Shown here: positions 52,095 to 60,841 of the stretch, piece by piece
How the letters are laid out: each line of letters starts with the position of its first letter
How positions within the stretch are numbered: position 1 is the stretch's first letter
Source of the DNA: Streptomyces atratus
GTDB lineage: Bacteria > Actinomycetota > Actinomycetes > Streptomycetales > Streptomycetaceae
Length of the DNA stretch: 64,000 nucleotides
Assembly (NCBI RefSeq): GCF_014648655.1
Contig: NZ_BMRN01000025.1
Location: 1-64,000 of the forward strand
Direction of reading: 5' to 3'
Notes under the pieces: generated by a model
Databases searched by the model: none
The model's input: only the letters and a program-made list of their open reading frames with translations
What the model was told of the DNA's origin: nothing
Translations under genes and position numbers: made by a program

Positions 52095-53450
52095 ATGCCG
52101 GCCACCACCACGGCGCCGCCGGACCCCTTCACACTGATCCGCACCCGCGCCTACGTCATGCTCCTCGTGGTGGCGGCGCTTCTCGGAATCCCGATCTCGG
52201 CGATGGCGTTCGGCTTCCTCGCCCTCGTCGACAGACTCCAGTCGCTCACCTACGACGACCTGCCCAGGGCGCTGGGCTTCACCGGCACGCCCTCCTGGTG
52301 GCCGGTGCCGCTGCTCGCCGCGGCCGGCCTGCTGGTCGGGCTGACCGTCCGCCACCTCCCCGGGAAGGGCGGCCACCGGCCCGCCGACGGTCTCGTGAAC
52401 ACGGGGGCGCCCTCGGCGGTGGAGCTGCCCGGCATCGCATTCGCGGCGCTCGCCTCACTCGGTGTCGGGGCCGTGCTCGGTCCCGAGGCGCCGCTCATCG
52501 CGCTCGGCGGCGGTCTGGCCGTGTACGCGGTGCGTCTGGTCAAGCCCGGCATCAGCCCCAAGGCGAGTACCGTGGTGGGAGCCGCGGGGAGCTTCGCCGC
52601 CATCAGCGCACTGCTGGGGTCTCCGCTCCTGGGCGCCTTTCTCCTGATGGAGGCCTCGGGACTGGCCGGGATGTTGCTCGGGATGGTCCTGGTGCCGGGG
52701 CTGCTCGCCGCCGGCATCGGGGCCCTCATCTTCACCGGTCTCGGCTCATGGACCGGTCTCGGGACGTACTCCCTGGCTCTCCACCATGTGCCCCACGCCG
52801 CGGAGCCCGACATCGCGCAGTTCGGCTGGGCAGTCGTGCTGGGCCTCGCGGCAGCCATCACCGGCGCGGGCATTCAGCGGCTCGCCCTGTTCCTTCAGGC
52901 TCGGGTCGAGCGACGGACGGTGGTGGCCACCGTGGTCATGGGCCTGGTCGTCGGTCTGGTGGCTTTCGTGTACGCGCAGGGCACGGGAAGGGACGCATCC
53001 GGGGTGCTGTTCTCCGGGGAGAGCGCGCTCGACCCGCTGCTCTCCCAGAGCGCGGGCTACTCGGTTGCCGCGCTCCTGGTGCTCGTCCTGTGCAAGGCGC
53101 TGGCGTACTGCGCGTCCTTGAGCAGCTTCCGGGGAGGCCCCGTCTTTCCGGCGATGTTCGTAGGAGCGGCGGGCGGGCTCGCGCTGTCCCATCTCCCCGG
53201 GCTGAATCCGACGTCGGGCTTCGCGATGGGCATCGGTGCGATGTGCGTGGCGATGCTGAAGCTGCCGATGACCTCGGTGCTGCTGGCCACCTTGCTGCTG
53301 GGGTCCGAGGGCCTCACCGTCATGCCCTTGGTGATCGTCTCGGTCGTGGTCTCCTATGTCGTCACGCTCAGGCTCGCTCCGTCATCGGCCGCCCTGCCTC
53401 CGGCACCCGACGCTCCGACGGGTGCCGGCTCCCGACCGGACCGAGGATGA
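52095..53450 (+). CDS. ClC-type chloride channel/antiporter
   Basis: The 451-residue protein has about 10-12 TM helices and ClC motifs: VGAVLGPEAPLIALGGGLAV (helix F region, Glu at the gate position), LLGSPLLGAFLLMEASGLAG and, late, SSFRGGPVFPAMFVGAAGGL. ATG 52095 has AGGAGA upstream. It could be a chloride/proton antiporter or a channel; sequence alone does not settle this. The N-terminal extension to GTG 52023 looks non-coding. Confidence 0.87.
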   Translation: MPATTTAPPDPFTLIRTRAYVMLLVVAALLGIPISAMAFGFLALVDRLQSLTYDDLPRALGFTGTPSWWPVPLLAAAGLLVGLTVRHLPGKGGHRPADGLVNTGAPSAVELPGIAFAALASLGVGAVLGPEAPLIALGGGLAVYAVRLVKPGISPKASTVVGAAGSFAAISALLGSPLLGAFLLMEASGLAGMLLGMVLVPGLLAAGIGALIFTGLGSWTGLGTYSLALHHVPHAAEPDIAQFGWAVVLGLAAAITGAGIQRLALFLQARVERRTVVATVVMGLVVGLVAFVYAQGTGRDASGVLFSGESALDPLLSQSAGYSVAALLVLVLCKALAYCASLSSFRGGPVFPAMFVGAAGGLALSHLPGLNPTSGFAMGIGAMCVAMLKLPMTSVLLATLLLGSEGLTVMPLVIVSVVVSYVVTLRLAPSSAALPPAPDAPTGAGSRPDRG

Positions 53451-53466
53451 CGGGCAGGCCGTGGCC

Positions 53467-53904
53467 TCAGGCCCCTTCCTCCTCCTGCGGACCCGCGCAG
53501 AGCGCCCAGAGAATGAAGACGTTGATGGCGATGAGCACGATGGCCCAGAACGGGTAGAAGGGCAGCCACAGGAAGTTGGCGAGTGCACTCAGGCCTGCGA
53601 GCACGATACCCACGACGCGTGCCCATGCGGCCCCGGTGAGCAGCGCACAGCCGGCGAGGACTATGACGATGCCCAGAATGAGGTGGATCCAGCCCCAGCC
53701 GGTGAGGCTGAACTGGAACACATAGTTGCGTGTGGCGACGAAGAGGTTGTCCTTGGCGATGGCGGCGATCCCTTCAAAGATCGCCATCGCTCCGCCGAAG
53801 ATCATCAGAACCGCCGCGAAGGTGGTCCAGCCGTACCGGAAGGGATGATGCGAACTCGGGGTGGCGTCGCGCGCCACACTCGGCCCGGTGCTTGCACTGG
53901 CCAT
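53467..53904 (-). CDS. Four-TM small membrane protein (DUF7144-like)
   Basis: The 145-residue protein has four TM helices: FAAVLMIFGGAMAIFEGIAA, WIHLILGIVIVLAGCALL, ARVVGIVLAGLSALANFL and FWAIVLIAINVFILWAL. ATG 53904 has GAGGAGG upstream. This is a common Streptomyces membrane family of unknown role. It converges with ClC. Confidence 0.83.
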   Translation of the reverse strand: MASASTGPSVARDATPSSHHPFRYGWTTFAAVLMIFGGAMAIFEGIAAIAKDNLFVATRNYVFQFSLTGWGWIHLILGIVIVLAGCALLTGAAWARVVGIVLAGLSALANFLWLPFYPFWAIVLIAINVFILWALCAGPQEEEGA

Positions 53905-54024
53905 ATCGGCCTCCTCGAGTAGCAGAGCAGCCCGGCAGACCCGAGTGGGCCCGCCGAGACCTCCCCGAACAAGCGTGGCACGACAGCACACGGTCAGCAG
54001 AACAACCACGTACGGCTGTCGCCC

Positions 54025-54645
54025 ATGACACAGCTTTCTCCGATCAGGGATATTGTCTCTGTCGTGAGAGAATTCGAAGGGGCGGAGCCCGGCACCGTCG
54101 ACGCCCGGCTCGCCGCGCGGCTGGGCGAACTGCGTACCGAACGCGGCTGGTCGCTGGATGAGCTGTCCCGGCGCAGCGGGGTGAGCCGCTCCACGCTGTC
54201 CCGGCTGGAGCGCGGCGAGTTGAGCCCGACCGCCTCCCTTCTCGGCAAGTTGTGCACGGTCTACGAGCGGACGATGTCCCGGCTGCTGATGGAGGTGGAG
54301 GCGGAACCACCGCAACTGGTTCCCGCCGCGCGGCAACCGGTGTGGCGGGACGAGGCGTCGGGCTTCGTACGCCGCTCGGTCTCGCCGCCGCACACCGGTC
54401 TGCGCGCGGAGGTCATCGAAGGCACTCTCGACGCCGGGGCCGCCATCGCGTACGAGAACGCGCCGGTGTCCGGTGTGGAGCAGCATGTCTGGGTGCTGGA
54501 GGGGACGGTCGAGATCACCGTCGACGGCACCGTGCACACCGTGCGCAGCGGCGACTGTCTGCGCTTCCGGCTGCGCGGCCCTTCGCGCTTCCACTGCCCG
54601 GGGCCGGAGCAGGTCCGCTACGCACTGATGATCGTCCTGCCGTGA
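54025..54645 (+). CDS. XRE-family regulator with cupin sensor domain
   Basis: The 206-residue protein has an N-terminal helix-turn-helix (ERGWSLDELSRRSGVSRSTL, SRLERGELSPTASLLGKL) and a C-terminal cupin barrel (EQHVWVLEGTVEITVDGTVH, SGDCLRFRLRGPSRFHCPG). Such regulators bind small molecules through the cupin. ATG 54025 is the likely start; GTG 54064 would remove 13 residues. The next gene is a GNAT acetyltransferase 30 bases later, probably co-transcribed. Confidence 0.88.
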   Translation: MTQLSPIRDIVSVVREFEGAEPGTVDARLAARLGELRTERGWSLDELSRRSGVSRSTLSRLERGELSPTASLLGKLCTVYERTMSRLLMEVEAEPPQLVPAARQPVWRDEASGFVRRSVSPPHTGLRAEVIEGTLDAGAAIAYENAPVSGVEQHVWVLEGTVEITVDGTVHTVRSGDCLRFRLRGPSRFHCPGPEQVRYALMIVLP

Positions 54646-54675
54646 ATGTCGTGAAGCCGTGAAAGGACCCGTCTC

Positions 54676-55260
54676 ATGACCGAGATCGTCCCGGTCTCCG
54701 GACCCGAACTGATCACCTACGCCGATGAGTTGGCCGCCCTCCTGGTGGAGACCGTCGACGGCGGATCGTCGGTGGGATTTCTCGCGCCGCTGGACCGTGA
54801 CGTGGCCGCCGCCTGGTGGCGGGAGAGGGCCGGGGCCGTCGATGCGGGACACCTTCAGGTCTGGATCGCCCGGGACGCGGAACGGCCGGCCGGGACCATC
54901 GGCCTGGTCCGGGCTCCGCTGCCGAACGCCCGTCACCGTGCGGAGGTGGCCAAGCTGATGGTCCGTCCGTCGGCCCGCGGCCAGGGTCTCGGCAGGTCGC
55001 TGCTCGCCGCCGCCGAGCGGTCGGCCGCCGAAGCGGGAGTCACACTGCTGGTGCTGGACACCGAGAGCGGCAGTCCTGCCGAACGGCTCTACCGTTCGGC
55101 GGGCTGGGCGGAGTGCGGATCGATTCCGGACTACGCCAGTGACCCGGCGGGGTTCCTGAAGCCGACAACCCTCTACTACAAAGCGGTCGGCTCCGCGCAG
55201 AGAGCACCGGATCGGCCGGCGAGCCCGTCCACCTCCTCGCAGGCAACACCCTTCGGCTGA
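54676..55260 (+). CDS. GNAT-family acetyltransferase
   Basis: The 194-residue protein has the GNAT acetyl-CoA motif VAKLMVRPSARGQGLGRSLL (Q/RxxGxG/A) and the following LLVLDTESGSPAERLYRSAG. It transfers an acetyl group to an unknown small molecule or protein. It lies downstream of the XRE-cupin regulator with a GAAAGGA ribosome site, suggesting joint control. The C-terminal tail (about residue 175 on) is low-complexity. Confidence 0.87.
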   Translation: MTEIVPVSGPELITYADELAALLVETVDGGSSVGFLAPLDRDVAAAWWRERAGAVDAGHLQVWIARDAERPAGTIGLVRAPLPNARHRAEVAKLMVRPSARGQGLGRSLLAAAERSAAEAGVTLLVLDTESGSPAERLYRSAGWAECGSIPDYASDPAGFLKPTTLYYKAVGSAQRAPDRPASPSTSSQATPFG

Positions 55261-55339
55261 ATCCGTGCGATCGGGATCGTGCCGATCAACTTGCCGGCGT
55301 GACAATGGCTGTGGCAGTCACCCTCACAAGGAGAACCAC

Positions 55340-55828
55340 ATGACGCTGTACGACATCCCCCTGCGTACGCTCACCGGCGAGCCCACCTCCCTGGCCGACT
55401 ACCGCGGCCGGGCGGTCCTGTTGGTGAACGTCGCGTCGAAGTGCGGACTCACCCCGCAGTACGCGGGCCTGGAACGACTCCAGAAGGAGTACGCGGACCG
55501 CGGCTTCACCGTGCTCGGCGTGCCGTGCAACCAGTTCGCCGGTCAGGAGCCGGGGAGCGCGGAGGAGATCCAGACCTTCTGCTCGACGACGTACGGCGTC
55601 AGCTTCCCGCTGCTGGAGAAGACCGACGTGAACGGAGAAGGGCGCCACCCGCTCTATGCCGAGCTGACCGGACTCACGGACGAGGACGGCGAGGCCGGTG
55701 ACGTCCAGTGGAACTTCGAGAAGTTCCTCATCTCGCCTGCGGGCGAGCCGGTCGCGCGCCTGCGCCCGCGCACGGAGCCGGAGGCCCCGGAGCTCATCGC
55801 AGCCATCGAGTCCCAGCTGCCCGGCTGA
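55340..55828 (+). CDS. Glutathione peroxidase family protein
   Basis: The 162-residue protein is a Cys-type GPx: VNVASKCGLTPQYAGLERLQ (peroxidatic Cys), GVPCNQFAGQEPG and WNFEKFLISPAGE. In actinobacteria such proteins usually use thioredoxin-like reductants instead of glutathione. ATG 55340 has AAGGAGA upstream. It is followed by a palindromic terminator, then the convergent acyl-CoA dehydrogenase gene. Confidence 0.9.
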   Translation: MTLYDIPLRTLTGEPTSLADYRGRAVLLVNVASKCGLTPQYAGLERLQKEYADRGFTVLGVPCNQFAGQEPGSAEEIQTFCSTTYGVSFPLLEKTDVNGEGRHPLYAELTGLTDEDGEAGDVQWNFEKFLISPAGEPVARLRPRTEPEAPELIAAIESQLPG

Positions 55829-55864
55829 CCGGTTCCCTCCTCGATACCGGACGGCCGCTTTGCG

Positions 55865-55910
55865 CTCGATCGCCGGACGGGCCGGAATTTCAGCCCGCCC
55901 GGCGATCGAG
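55865..55910. terminator. Bidirectional palindromic terminator
   Basis: An 18-bp stem (CTCGATCGCCGGACGGGC pairing with GCCCGCCCGGCGATCGAG, one mismatch) encloses a short AT-rich loop (CGGAATTTCA). It is between convergent gpx and acyl-CoA dehydrogenase genes. This CTCGATCGCCGG palindrome type is widespread in Streptomyces intergenic DNA. Confidence 0.8.
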
Positions 55911-55973
55911 GACAGCCGGCGCCGGGGTGCGGGCCGCACGTGCGTGAATCGTGCCCACCCCCCCCTCCCCGCG

Positions 55974-57200
55974 CTAGCGGATCGGCATGCCCGAGAGGGT
56001 GCGGGCGATCACCAGGCGCTGGATCTCGCTCGTGCCCTCGAAGATCGTGTAGATCGCCGCGTCCCGGTGCATCCGCTCCACCGGGTATTCACGAGTGAAG
56101 CCGTTGCCGCCGAGGATCTGCACGGCCTGCGCGGTGACCTTCTTCGCCGTCTCGCTCGCGTACAGCTTGGACATGGAACCCTCGGCCGAGGTGAACGGCT
56201 TTCCGGTGGTCGCCATCCAGGAGGCGCGCCAGACCAGCGGCCGGGCCGCGTCGATCTGGGTACGCATGTCGGCGAGCTGGAAGGCGACGCCCTGGTTGTC
56301 GATGATCGGCCGGCCGAACTGGGTACGGGTCTTCGCGTAGTCCAGCGCGACCTCGTACGCGGCACGGGCGGTGCCGACCGCCATGGCACCGACCGCGGGG
56401 CGGGAGGCCTCGAAGGTGGCCATCGCCGCGTTCTTCACCCGCTCGCCGCCGGACGCGGCGCTCTCGCGGGCCCGCGCCAGGCGCTGGTCGAGCTTCTCCT
56501 TGCCGCCGAGCAGGCAGTGGCCGGGGACACGGACGTCCTCGAGGACGACCTCGGCGGTGTGCGAGGCACGGATGCCGTGCTTCTTGAACTTCTGGCCCTG
56601 GGAGAGGCCGGGGGTGTTCGGCGGCACGATGAACGAGGCGTGCCCCTTGGAGCCGAGCTCCGCGTCGACCACGGCGACGACGACATGGACGCCCGCGATG
56701 CCGCCGTTGGTCGCCCAGGTCTTGGTGCCGTTCAGGACCCACTCGTCCTTGGCCTGGTCGTACACCGCGCGGGTGCGCATCGACGCGACGTCGGAACCCG
56801 CGTCCGGCTCTGAGGAGCAGAAGGCGGCGACCTTCACATCGTCGACGTCGCCGTACATCTGCGGGATCCAGGTGCCGATCTGCTCCTCGGTGCCGTTGGC
56901 GAGGACGCCCACGGCCGCCAGGCCCGTACCGACGATCGACAGGGCGATGCCCGCGTCCCCCCAGAAGAGCTCCTCCAACGCCATCGGGATGCCGAGGCCC
57001 GTCGGGTCGAAGAACTGCTGGGCATAGAAGTCGAGGGAGTAGATGCCGACCTTGGCCGCCTCCTGGATGACGGGCCAGGGCGTTTCCTCACGCTCGTCCC
57101 ACTCCGAAGCCGCCGGCCGGATCACATCCGCGGCGAAGCCGTGAAGCCAGTCACGGACCTGCTTCTGATCATCGTTGAGTTCGAGCGTGAACTCGGCCAT
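55974..57200 (-). CDS. Acyl-CoA dehydrogenase
   Basis: The 408-residue flavoenzyme has the family layout: N-terminal helical domain (LELNDDQKQVRDWLHGFAAD), FAD site (AAFCSSEPDAGSDVASMRTR, KTWATNGGIAG), and a C-terminal helical domain with the terminal catalytic Glu region IYTIFEGTSEIQRLVIARTL. It oxidises acyl-CoA to 2-enoyl-CoA and passes electrons to ETF. ATG 57200 has GGAGGGG upstream. It is divergent from a TetR regulator across an inverted repeat and is probably its target. Confidence 0.91.
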   Translation of the reverse strand: MAEFTLELNDDQKQVRDWLHGFAADVIRPAASEWDEREETPWPVIQEAAKVGIYSLDFYAQQFFDPTGLGIPMALEELFWGDAGIALSIVGTGLAAVGVLANGTEEQIGTWIPQMYGDVDDVKVAAFCSSEPDAGSDVASMRTRAVYDQAKDEWVLNGTKTWATNGGIAGVHVVVAVVDAELGSKGHASFIVPPNTPGLSQGQKFKKHGIRASHTAEVVLEDVRVPGHCLLGGKEKLDQRLARARESAASGGERVKNAAMATFEASRPAVGAMAVGTARAAYEVALDYAKTRTQFGRPIIDNQGVAFQLADMRTQIDAARPLVWRASWMATTGKPFTSAEGSMSKLYASETAKKVTAQAVQILGGNGFTREYPVERMHRDAAIYTIFEGTSEIQRLVIARTLSGMPIR

Positions 57201-57235
57201 GTTCCCCTCCACGTGCTGCCCTGAAAAACCAATCG

Positions 57236-57272
57236 TTACTTGCGGTAACCGCAGTCTGTTACCGGCAAGTAG
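57236..57272. promoter_or_regulatory. TetR-type operator in the divergent promoter
   Basis: TTACTTGCGGTAAC (57236-57249) and GTTACCGGCAAGTAG (57258-57272) form an inverted repeat around an 8-base spacer; one arm has one extra base. It sits between the acyl-CoA dehydrogenase and the TetR gene, just ahead of the dehydrogenase start. It is the probable operator for the TetR regulator. Confidence 0.7.
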
Positions 57273-57373
57273 CCTCTGTCAACCACTCGGTTGCCGATCC
57301 GCACCTCGCAGGGCAGGGTGTTACGTTGCGCAGGCAGGACGCAATTGCATGGCCAGGGGTGGGGAGAGGCGAC

Positions 57374-58024
57374 ATGGAGACCACACGACAGGCCGAGCGC
57401 CAGCGGACAGCGGCCGAGAGCCGCCGCCGAGAGCTGCTCGAGGCCGCCGACCGCGTGGTGCTCAGGGACGGGCCGGGCGCCTCGATGAACGCCATCGCGG
57501 CGGAGGCCGGAATCACCAAGCCCATCCTCTACCGGCACTTCGGCGACAAGGGCGGCCTCTACCGCGCCCTCGCCAAGCGCCACACCGATGCCCTGCTCAT
57601 CGCTCTGCGGGCCGCGCTCGACGCACCCGCCGAGCGCCGTCGGCGCGTGGAGTCGACGCTCGACACCTATCTCGCGGCGATCGAGGCCCGCCCGCAGGTC
57701 TACCGCTTCCTGATGCACCCGTCCGACGACTCGGCACCCTCGACCGAGCAGGGCTTCGATGTCGGAAGGCACTCCGCACCGCTGCTGCGCCGGCTCGGCG
57801 AGGAGCTCGCCCTGGTGATCGCCGAGCGGGTGGACCTGGGCCCGGACAGCGAGGCCATGGCCCGCATCTGGGGTCACGGCATCGTCGGCATGATGCACGC
57901 CGCGGGCGACTGGTGGCTGGGGGAACGCCCTTGCTCCCGCGAGCAGTTGGTGCGCAGCCTGGCGGATCTGCTGTGGGGCAGGCTGGCCGAAGCGGGCGAC
58001 CGCCCCGGCGGCCCGGGATTCTGA
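57374..58024 (+). CDS. TetR family regulator
   Basis: The 216-residue protein has a TetR DNA-binding domain (ELLEAADRVV, ASMNAIAAEAGITKPILYRH, FGDKGGLYRALAKRH). The C-terminal ligand-binding domain is helical (VYRFLMHPSDDSAPS, GHGIVGMMHAAGDWWLG). ATG 57374 has GGGGAGAGG upstream. It probably represses the divergent acyl-CoA dehydrogenase and itself through the inverted repeat at 57236-57272, with an acyl-CoA or fatty acid as a likely inducer. Confidence 0.9.
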   Translation: METTRQAERQRTAAESRRRELLEAADRVVLRDGPGASMNAIAAEAGITKPILYRHFGDKGGLYRALAKRHTDALLIALRAALDAPAERRRRVESTLDTYLAAIEARPQVYRFLMHPSDDSAPSTEQGFDVGRHSAPLLRRLGEELALVIAERVDLGPDSEAMARIWGHGIVGMMHAAGDWWLGERPCSREQLVRSLADLLWGRLAEAGDRPGGPGF

Positions 58025-58036
58025 GGGTCTGTGCGG

Positions 58037-58582
58037 TCAGCCGCCCGGCGCCCAGGGCGCCCGGCGGGCCGCGCGCAGCGCTCTCGCCCGGCGCAGCCCG
58101 GTCAGCCGGTCCGTGTACACCATGCCTTCGAGGTGGTCGCACTCGTGCTGCAGGCAACGGGCGAAGAAGCCGGTGCCGGTGACCCGTACCGGCTCGCCCT
58201 CGACCGTCACGCCCTCGACGACGGCACGGTCGAAGCGCGGGGTGCCGGCCTCGATGCCGGGCAGCGAAAGACAGCCCTCCGGGCCGCGTAGGGTGATGCC
58301 GTCCGCCTCGACCAGTTTCGGGTTGACGAGATGCCCGAGGTGACGGACGTCGTCGTCGTCCGGGCAGTCGTAGACGAACACCCGCAGCGGAACGCCGACC
58401 TGATTGGCCGCGAGTCCGACCCCCTGGGCCGCGTACATGGTGGCGTACATGTCCTCGACGAGGCGGGCGAGCGAGGGGCCGAAGTCCGTTACGGGTTCGC
58501 AGGCACCGTGCAGCACCGGATCACCGAGCAGACTCATGGCACGAATCAGTCCGGAACTGCCGGGGATCGGGCGGTTTCGCAT
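58037..58582 (-). CDS. def: Peptide deformylase
   Basis: The 181-residue enzyme removes the formyl group from new proteins. All three metal/active-site motifs are present: GVGLAANQVG, EGCLSLPG and QHECDHLEG. ATG 58582 is given as the start; in-frame GTG 58603 has a better-placed GGAGGT and would add seven residues. The gene is divergent from murT. Streptomyces usually has several def copies. Confidence 0.92.
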   Translation of the reverse strand: MRNRPIPGSSGLIRAMSLLGDPVLHGACEPVTDFGPSLARLVEDMYATMYAAQGVGLAANQVGVPLRVFVYDCPDDDDVRHLGHLVNPKLVEADGITLRGPEGCLSLPGIEAGTPRFDRAVVEGVTVEGEPVRVTGTGFFARCLQHECDHLEGMVYTDRLTGLRRARALRAARRAPWAPGG

Positions 58583-58696
58583 GGAGGCAATCGTACGTTC
58601 CACGTGACCTCCACCTTCCCGGCGGTGCCGCGGTGCGGTCGCCGCGCCGGACATCGATAGGCTGGGCGCGGACCGATGCAAGGAGGATCTAGGACG

Positions 58697-59935
58697 ATGG
58701 CAGGCAACACGGAGCCGCTGTCGCCGCGGGCCAAGCTGGCCGTGACGGCGGGTAAGGCCGCGGCAGCGGTGTCGCGCGCTGCGGGGCGCGGCAGCGGATC
58801 GGTGATCGGCGGCCGGGTGGCGCTCAAGCTCGACCCCGACCTGCTGGGGCGGCTGGCGCAGCACCTGGACGTGATCCTCGTGTCGGCGACGAACGGCAAG
58901 ACGACGACGACCCGGCTCATCGCCGAGGCACTGCGGGCTGCGGGCCCGGTCGTGTCGAACGCGCTCGGGGCGAACATGCCGGCGGGCATCACCTCGGCGC
59001 TGGCAGGCGGCTCGGACGCGAAGTACGGCGTGATAGAGGTCGACGAGAAGTACCTCGCCGGGGTCGCTCGCGACACGACGCCCAAGGTGATCGCGCTGCT
59101 CAACCTCTCCCGCGACCAGCTGGACCGCGCCGCGGAGACCAGGATGCTCGCGGAGAAGTGGCGTGAGGGGCTGTCCGGCTCGAAGGCCGTGATCGTCGCC
59201 AACGCCGACGACCCGCTGATCGTCTGGGCGGCGTCCTCCTCCCCCAATGTGGTGTGGGTCGCGGCCGGCCAGGCGTGGAAGGACGACGCCTGGTCCTGCC
59301 CGTCCTGCGGCGGTGTGATGCAGCGTCCCGGCGACGACTGGTTCTGCGGCGAGTGCGGATTCCGCCGCCCCGCCCCCAGCTGGGTGCTGCACGGCGACTA
59401 CGTCCTGGACCCGCACGGTTCGGCGTGGCCGATCCACCTCCAGCTGCCCGGCCGCGCCAACAAGGCCAACGCCACCAGCTCCGCCGCCGTGGCCGCCGTC
59501 TTCGGTGTGCCGCCGCAGGTCGCGCTGGAGCGCATGTACCAGGTGCAGGCCGTCGCGGGCCGCTACGACGTGGTCAGCTTCCTCGGCCGTGAGCTGCGGC
59601 TGCTGCTGGCGAAGAACCCGGCGGGCTGGCTCGAAACGTTTTCCCTGATCGACCCGCCGCCCACCCCGGTGATCCTCTCCGTCAACGCCCGTGGCGCGGA
59701 CGGCACGGACACCTCCTGGCTGTGGGACGTGGACTACACCCAGCTCGCCGGTCACCCGATCTTCGTGCTCGGCGACCGCAAGCTGGACCTCGCGGTCCGT
59801 CTCGAAGTCGCCGGTCTCGACTTCCAGGTCTGCGAGAACCTCGACGAGGCCGTGCAGCAGGCCCCGCCCGGCCGTATCGAGGTCATTGCCAACTACACCG
59901 CCTTCCAGGACCTGCGCCGTCGTGTCGGCAACTGA
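58697..59935 (+). CDS. murT: Lipid II isoglutaminyl synthase, MurT subunit
   Basis: The 412-residue Mur-ligase-like subunit works with GatD to amidate the D-Glu of lipid II peptidoglycan stem. It has the Mur ATP loop SATNGKTTTTRLIAEAL, EVDEKYL and NLSRDQLDR, a Cys4 ribbon (CPSCGG and CGECG) unique to MurT, and a C-terminal DUF1727 domain. ATG 58697 has an AGGAGG region upstream. GatD is 34 bases downstream, so they form an operon. Confidence 0.93.
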   Translation: MAGNTEPLSPRAKLAVTAGKAAAAVSRAAGRGSGSVIGGRVALKLDPDLLGRLAQHLDVILVSATNGKTTTTRLIAEALRAAGPVVSNALGANMPAGITSALAGGSDAKYGVIEVDEKYLAGVARDTTPKVIALLNLSRDQLDRAAETRMLAEKWREGLSGSKAVIVANADDPLIVWAASSSPNVVWVAAGQAWKDDAWSCPSCGGVMQRPGDDWFCGECGFRRPAPSWVLHGDYVLDPHGSAWPIHLQLPGRANKANATSSAAVAAVFGVPPQVALERMYQVQAVAGRYDVVSFLGRELRLLLAKNPAGWLETFSLIDPPPTPVILSVNARGADGTDTSWLWDVDYTQLAGHPIFVLGDRKLDLAVRLEVAGLDFQVCENLDEAVQQAPPGRIEVIANYTAFQDLRRRVGN

Positions 59936-59969
59936 CCCCGGCCCCGGCCACCTCCGGAGAGGACGAAGA

Positions 59970-60698
59970 ATGAGCAACAACGGTCTGCGTCTGGTCTGGG
60001 TCTACCCCGACCTCCTCAGCACCTACGGCGACCAGGGCAATGCGCTCGTGGTGGAGCGCCGGGCCCGCCAGCGCGGTCTCGATGTGCAGCGCGTCGACGT
60101 CCGCAGCGATCAGCCGGTCCCGACGTCCGGCGACATCTATCTGATCGGCGGCGGTGAGGACCGGCCACAGCGCCTCGCCGCGGAGCGGTTGCGCCGCGAC
60201 GGCGGGCTCAGCCGGGCCGCGTCCAACGGCGCGATCATCTTCTCGGTCTGCGCCGGTTACCAGATCCTCGGCCATGAGTTCATCAACGACCTGGGTGAGC
60301 GCGAGCCCGGTCTGGGGCTGCTCGACGTGGTCTCCACCCGCGGCGAGGGCGCCCGGTGCGTCGGTGACGTACTGGCCGACATCGACCCGCGCCTCGGCCT
60401 GCCGCCGCTGACCGGTTTCGAGAACCACCAGGGCATCACCCATCTCGGCCCGACGGCAAGGCCGTTCGCCCGGGTGCAGCTCGGCGGGGGCAACGGCACC
60501 GGCGACGGCACCGAGGGTGCGTACAACGACACCGTCTTCGGTACGTACATGCACGGGCCCGTGATGGCGCGCAACCCGCTGATCGCGGATCTGCTGCTGA
60601 AGCTTGCCCTCGATGTCAACGCCCTGCCGCCGACGGACGACCGCTGGTACGAGGCGCTGCGCGCCGAGCGCATCGCCTCGGCGACACAGCCCGCCTGA
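59970..60698 (+). CDS. gatD: Lipid II isoglutaminyl synthase, GatD glutaminase subunit
   Basis: The 242-residue class I glutamine amidotransferase supplies ammonia to MurT. The nucleophile is Cys94 in FSVCAGYQILG, matching the reported GatD Cys94 position, and the His is in TYMHGPVMARNP. ENHQG is the conserved substrate-side motif. ATG 59970 has GGAGAGGACGAAGA upstream. It follows murT and is essential in relatives. Confidence 0.93.
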   Translation: MSNNGLRLVWVYPDLLSTYGDQGNALVVERRARQRGLDVQRVDVRSDQPVPTSGDIYLIGGGEDRPQRLAAERLRRDGGLSRAASNGAIIFSVCAGYQILGHEFINDLGEREPGLGLLDVVSTRGEGARCVGDVLADIDPRLGLPPLTGFENHQGITHLGPTARPFARVQLGGGNGTGDGTEGAYNDTVFGTYMHGPVMARNPLIADLLLKLALDVNALPPTDDRWYEALRAERIASATQPA

Positions 60699-60723
60699 TG
60701 AGGCACATTTCGCTCAGCTGAGC

Positions 60724-60744
60724 GGCGTCCAGCAGGCGGACGCC
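60724..60744 (+). terminator. Short hairpin after gatD
   Basis: A 7-bp perfect stem (GGCGTCC with GGACGCC) with a 7-base loop, 25 bases after the gatD stop. No T-run follows. Confidence 0.5.
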
Positions 60745-60841
60745 CGGTTCGGTCCCGCCACCCTGCGCCGGTAGGGTGGCGGGGATCCAACCGGACGACG
60801 TGGTCCGGTCGTCGGCCCACGTTGCAAAGGTTTCCCGGGCA

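Noticed and set aside
60699..60841. Riboswitch ahead of pfkA
   Set aside because: The leader is short and shows only a small hairpin near the gatD end; no known riboswitch core is visible.
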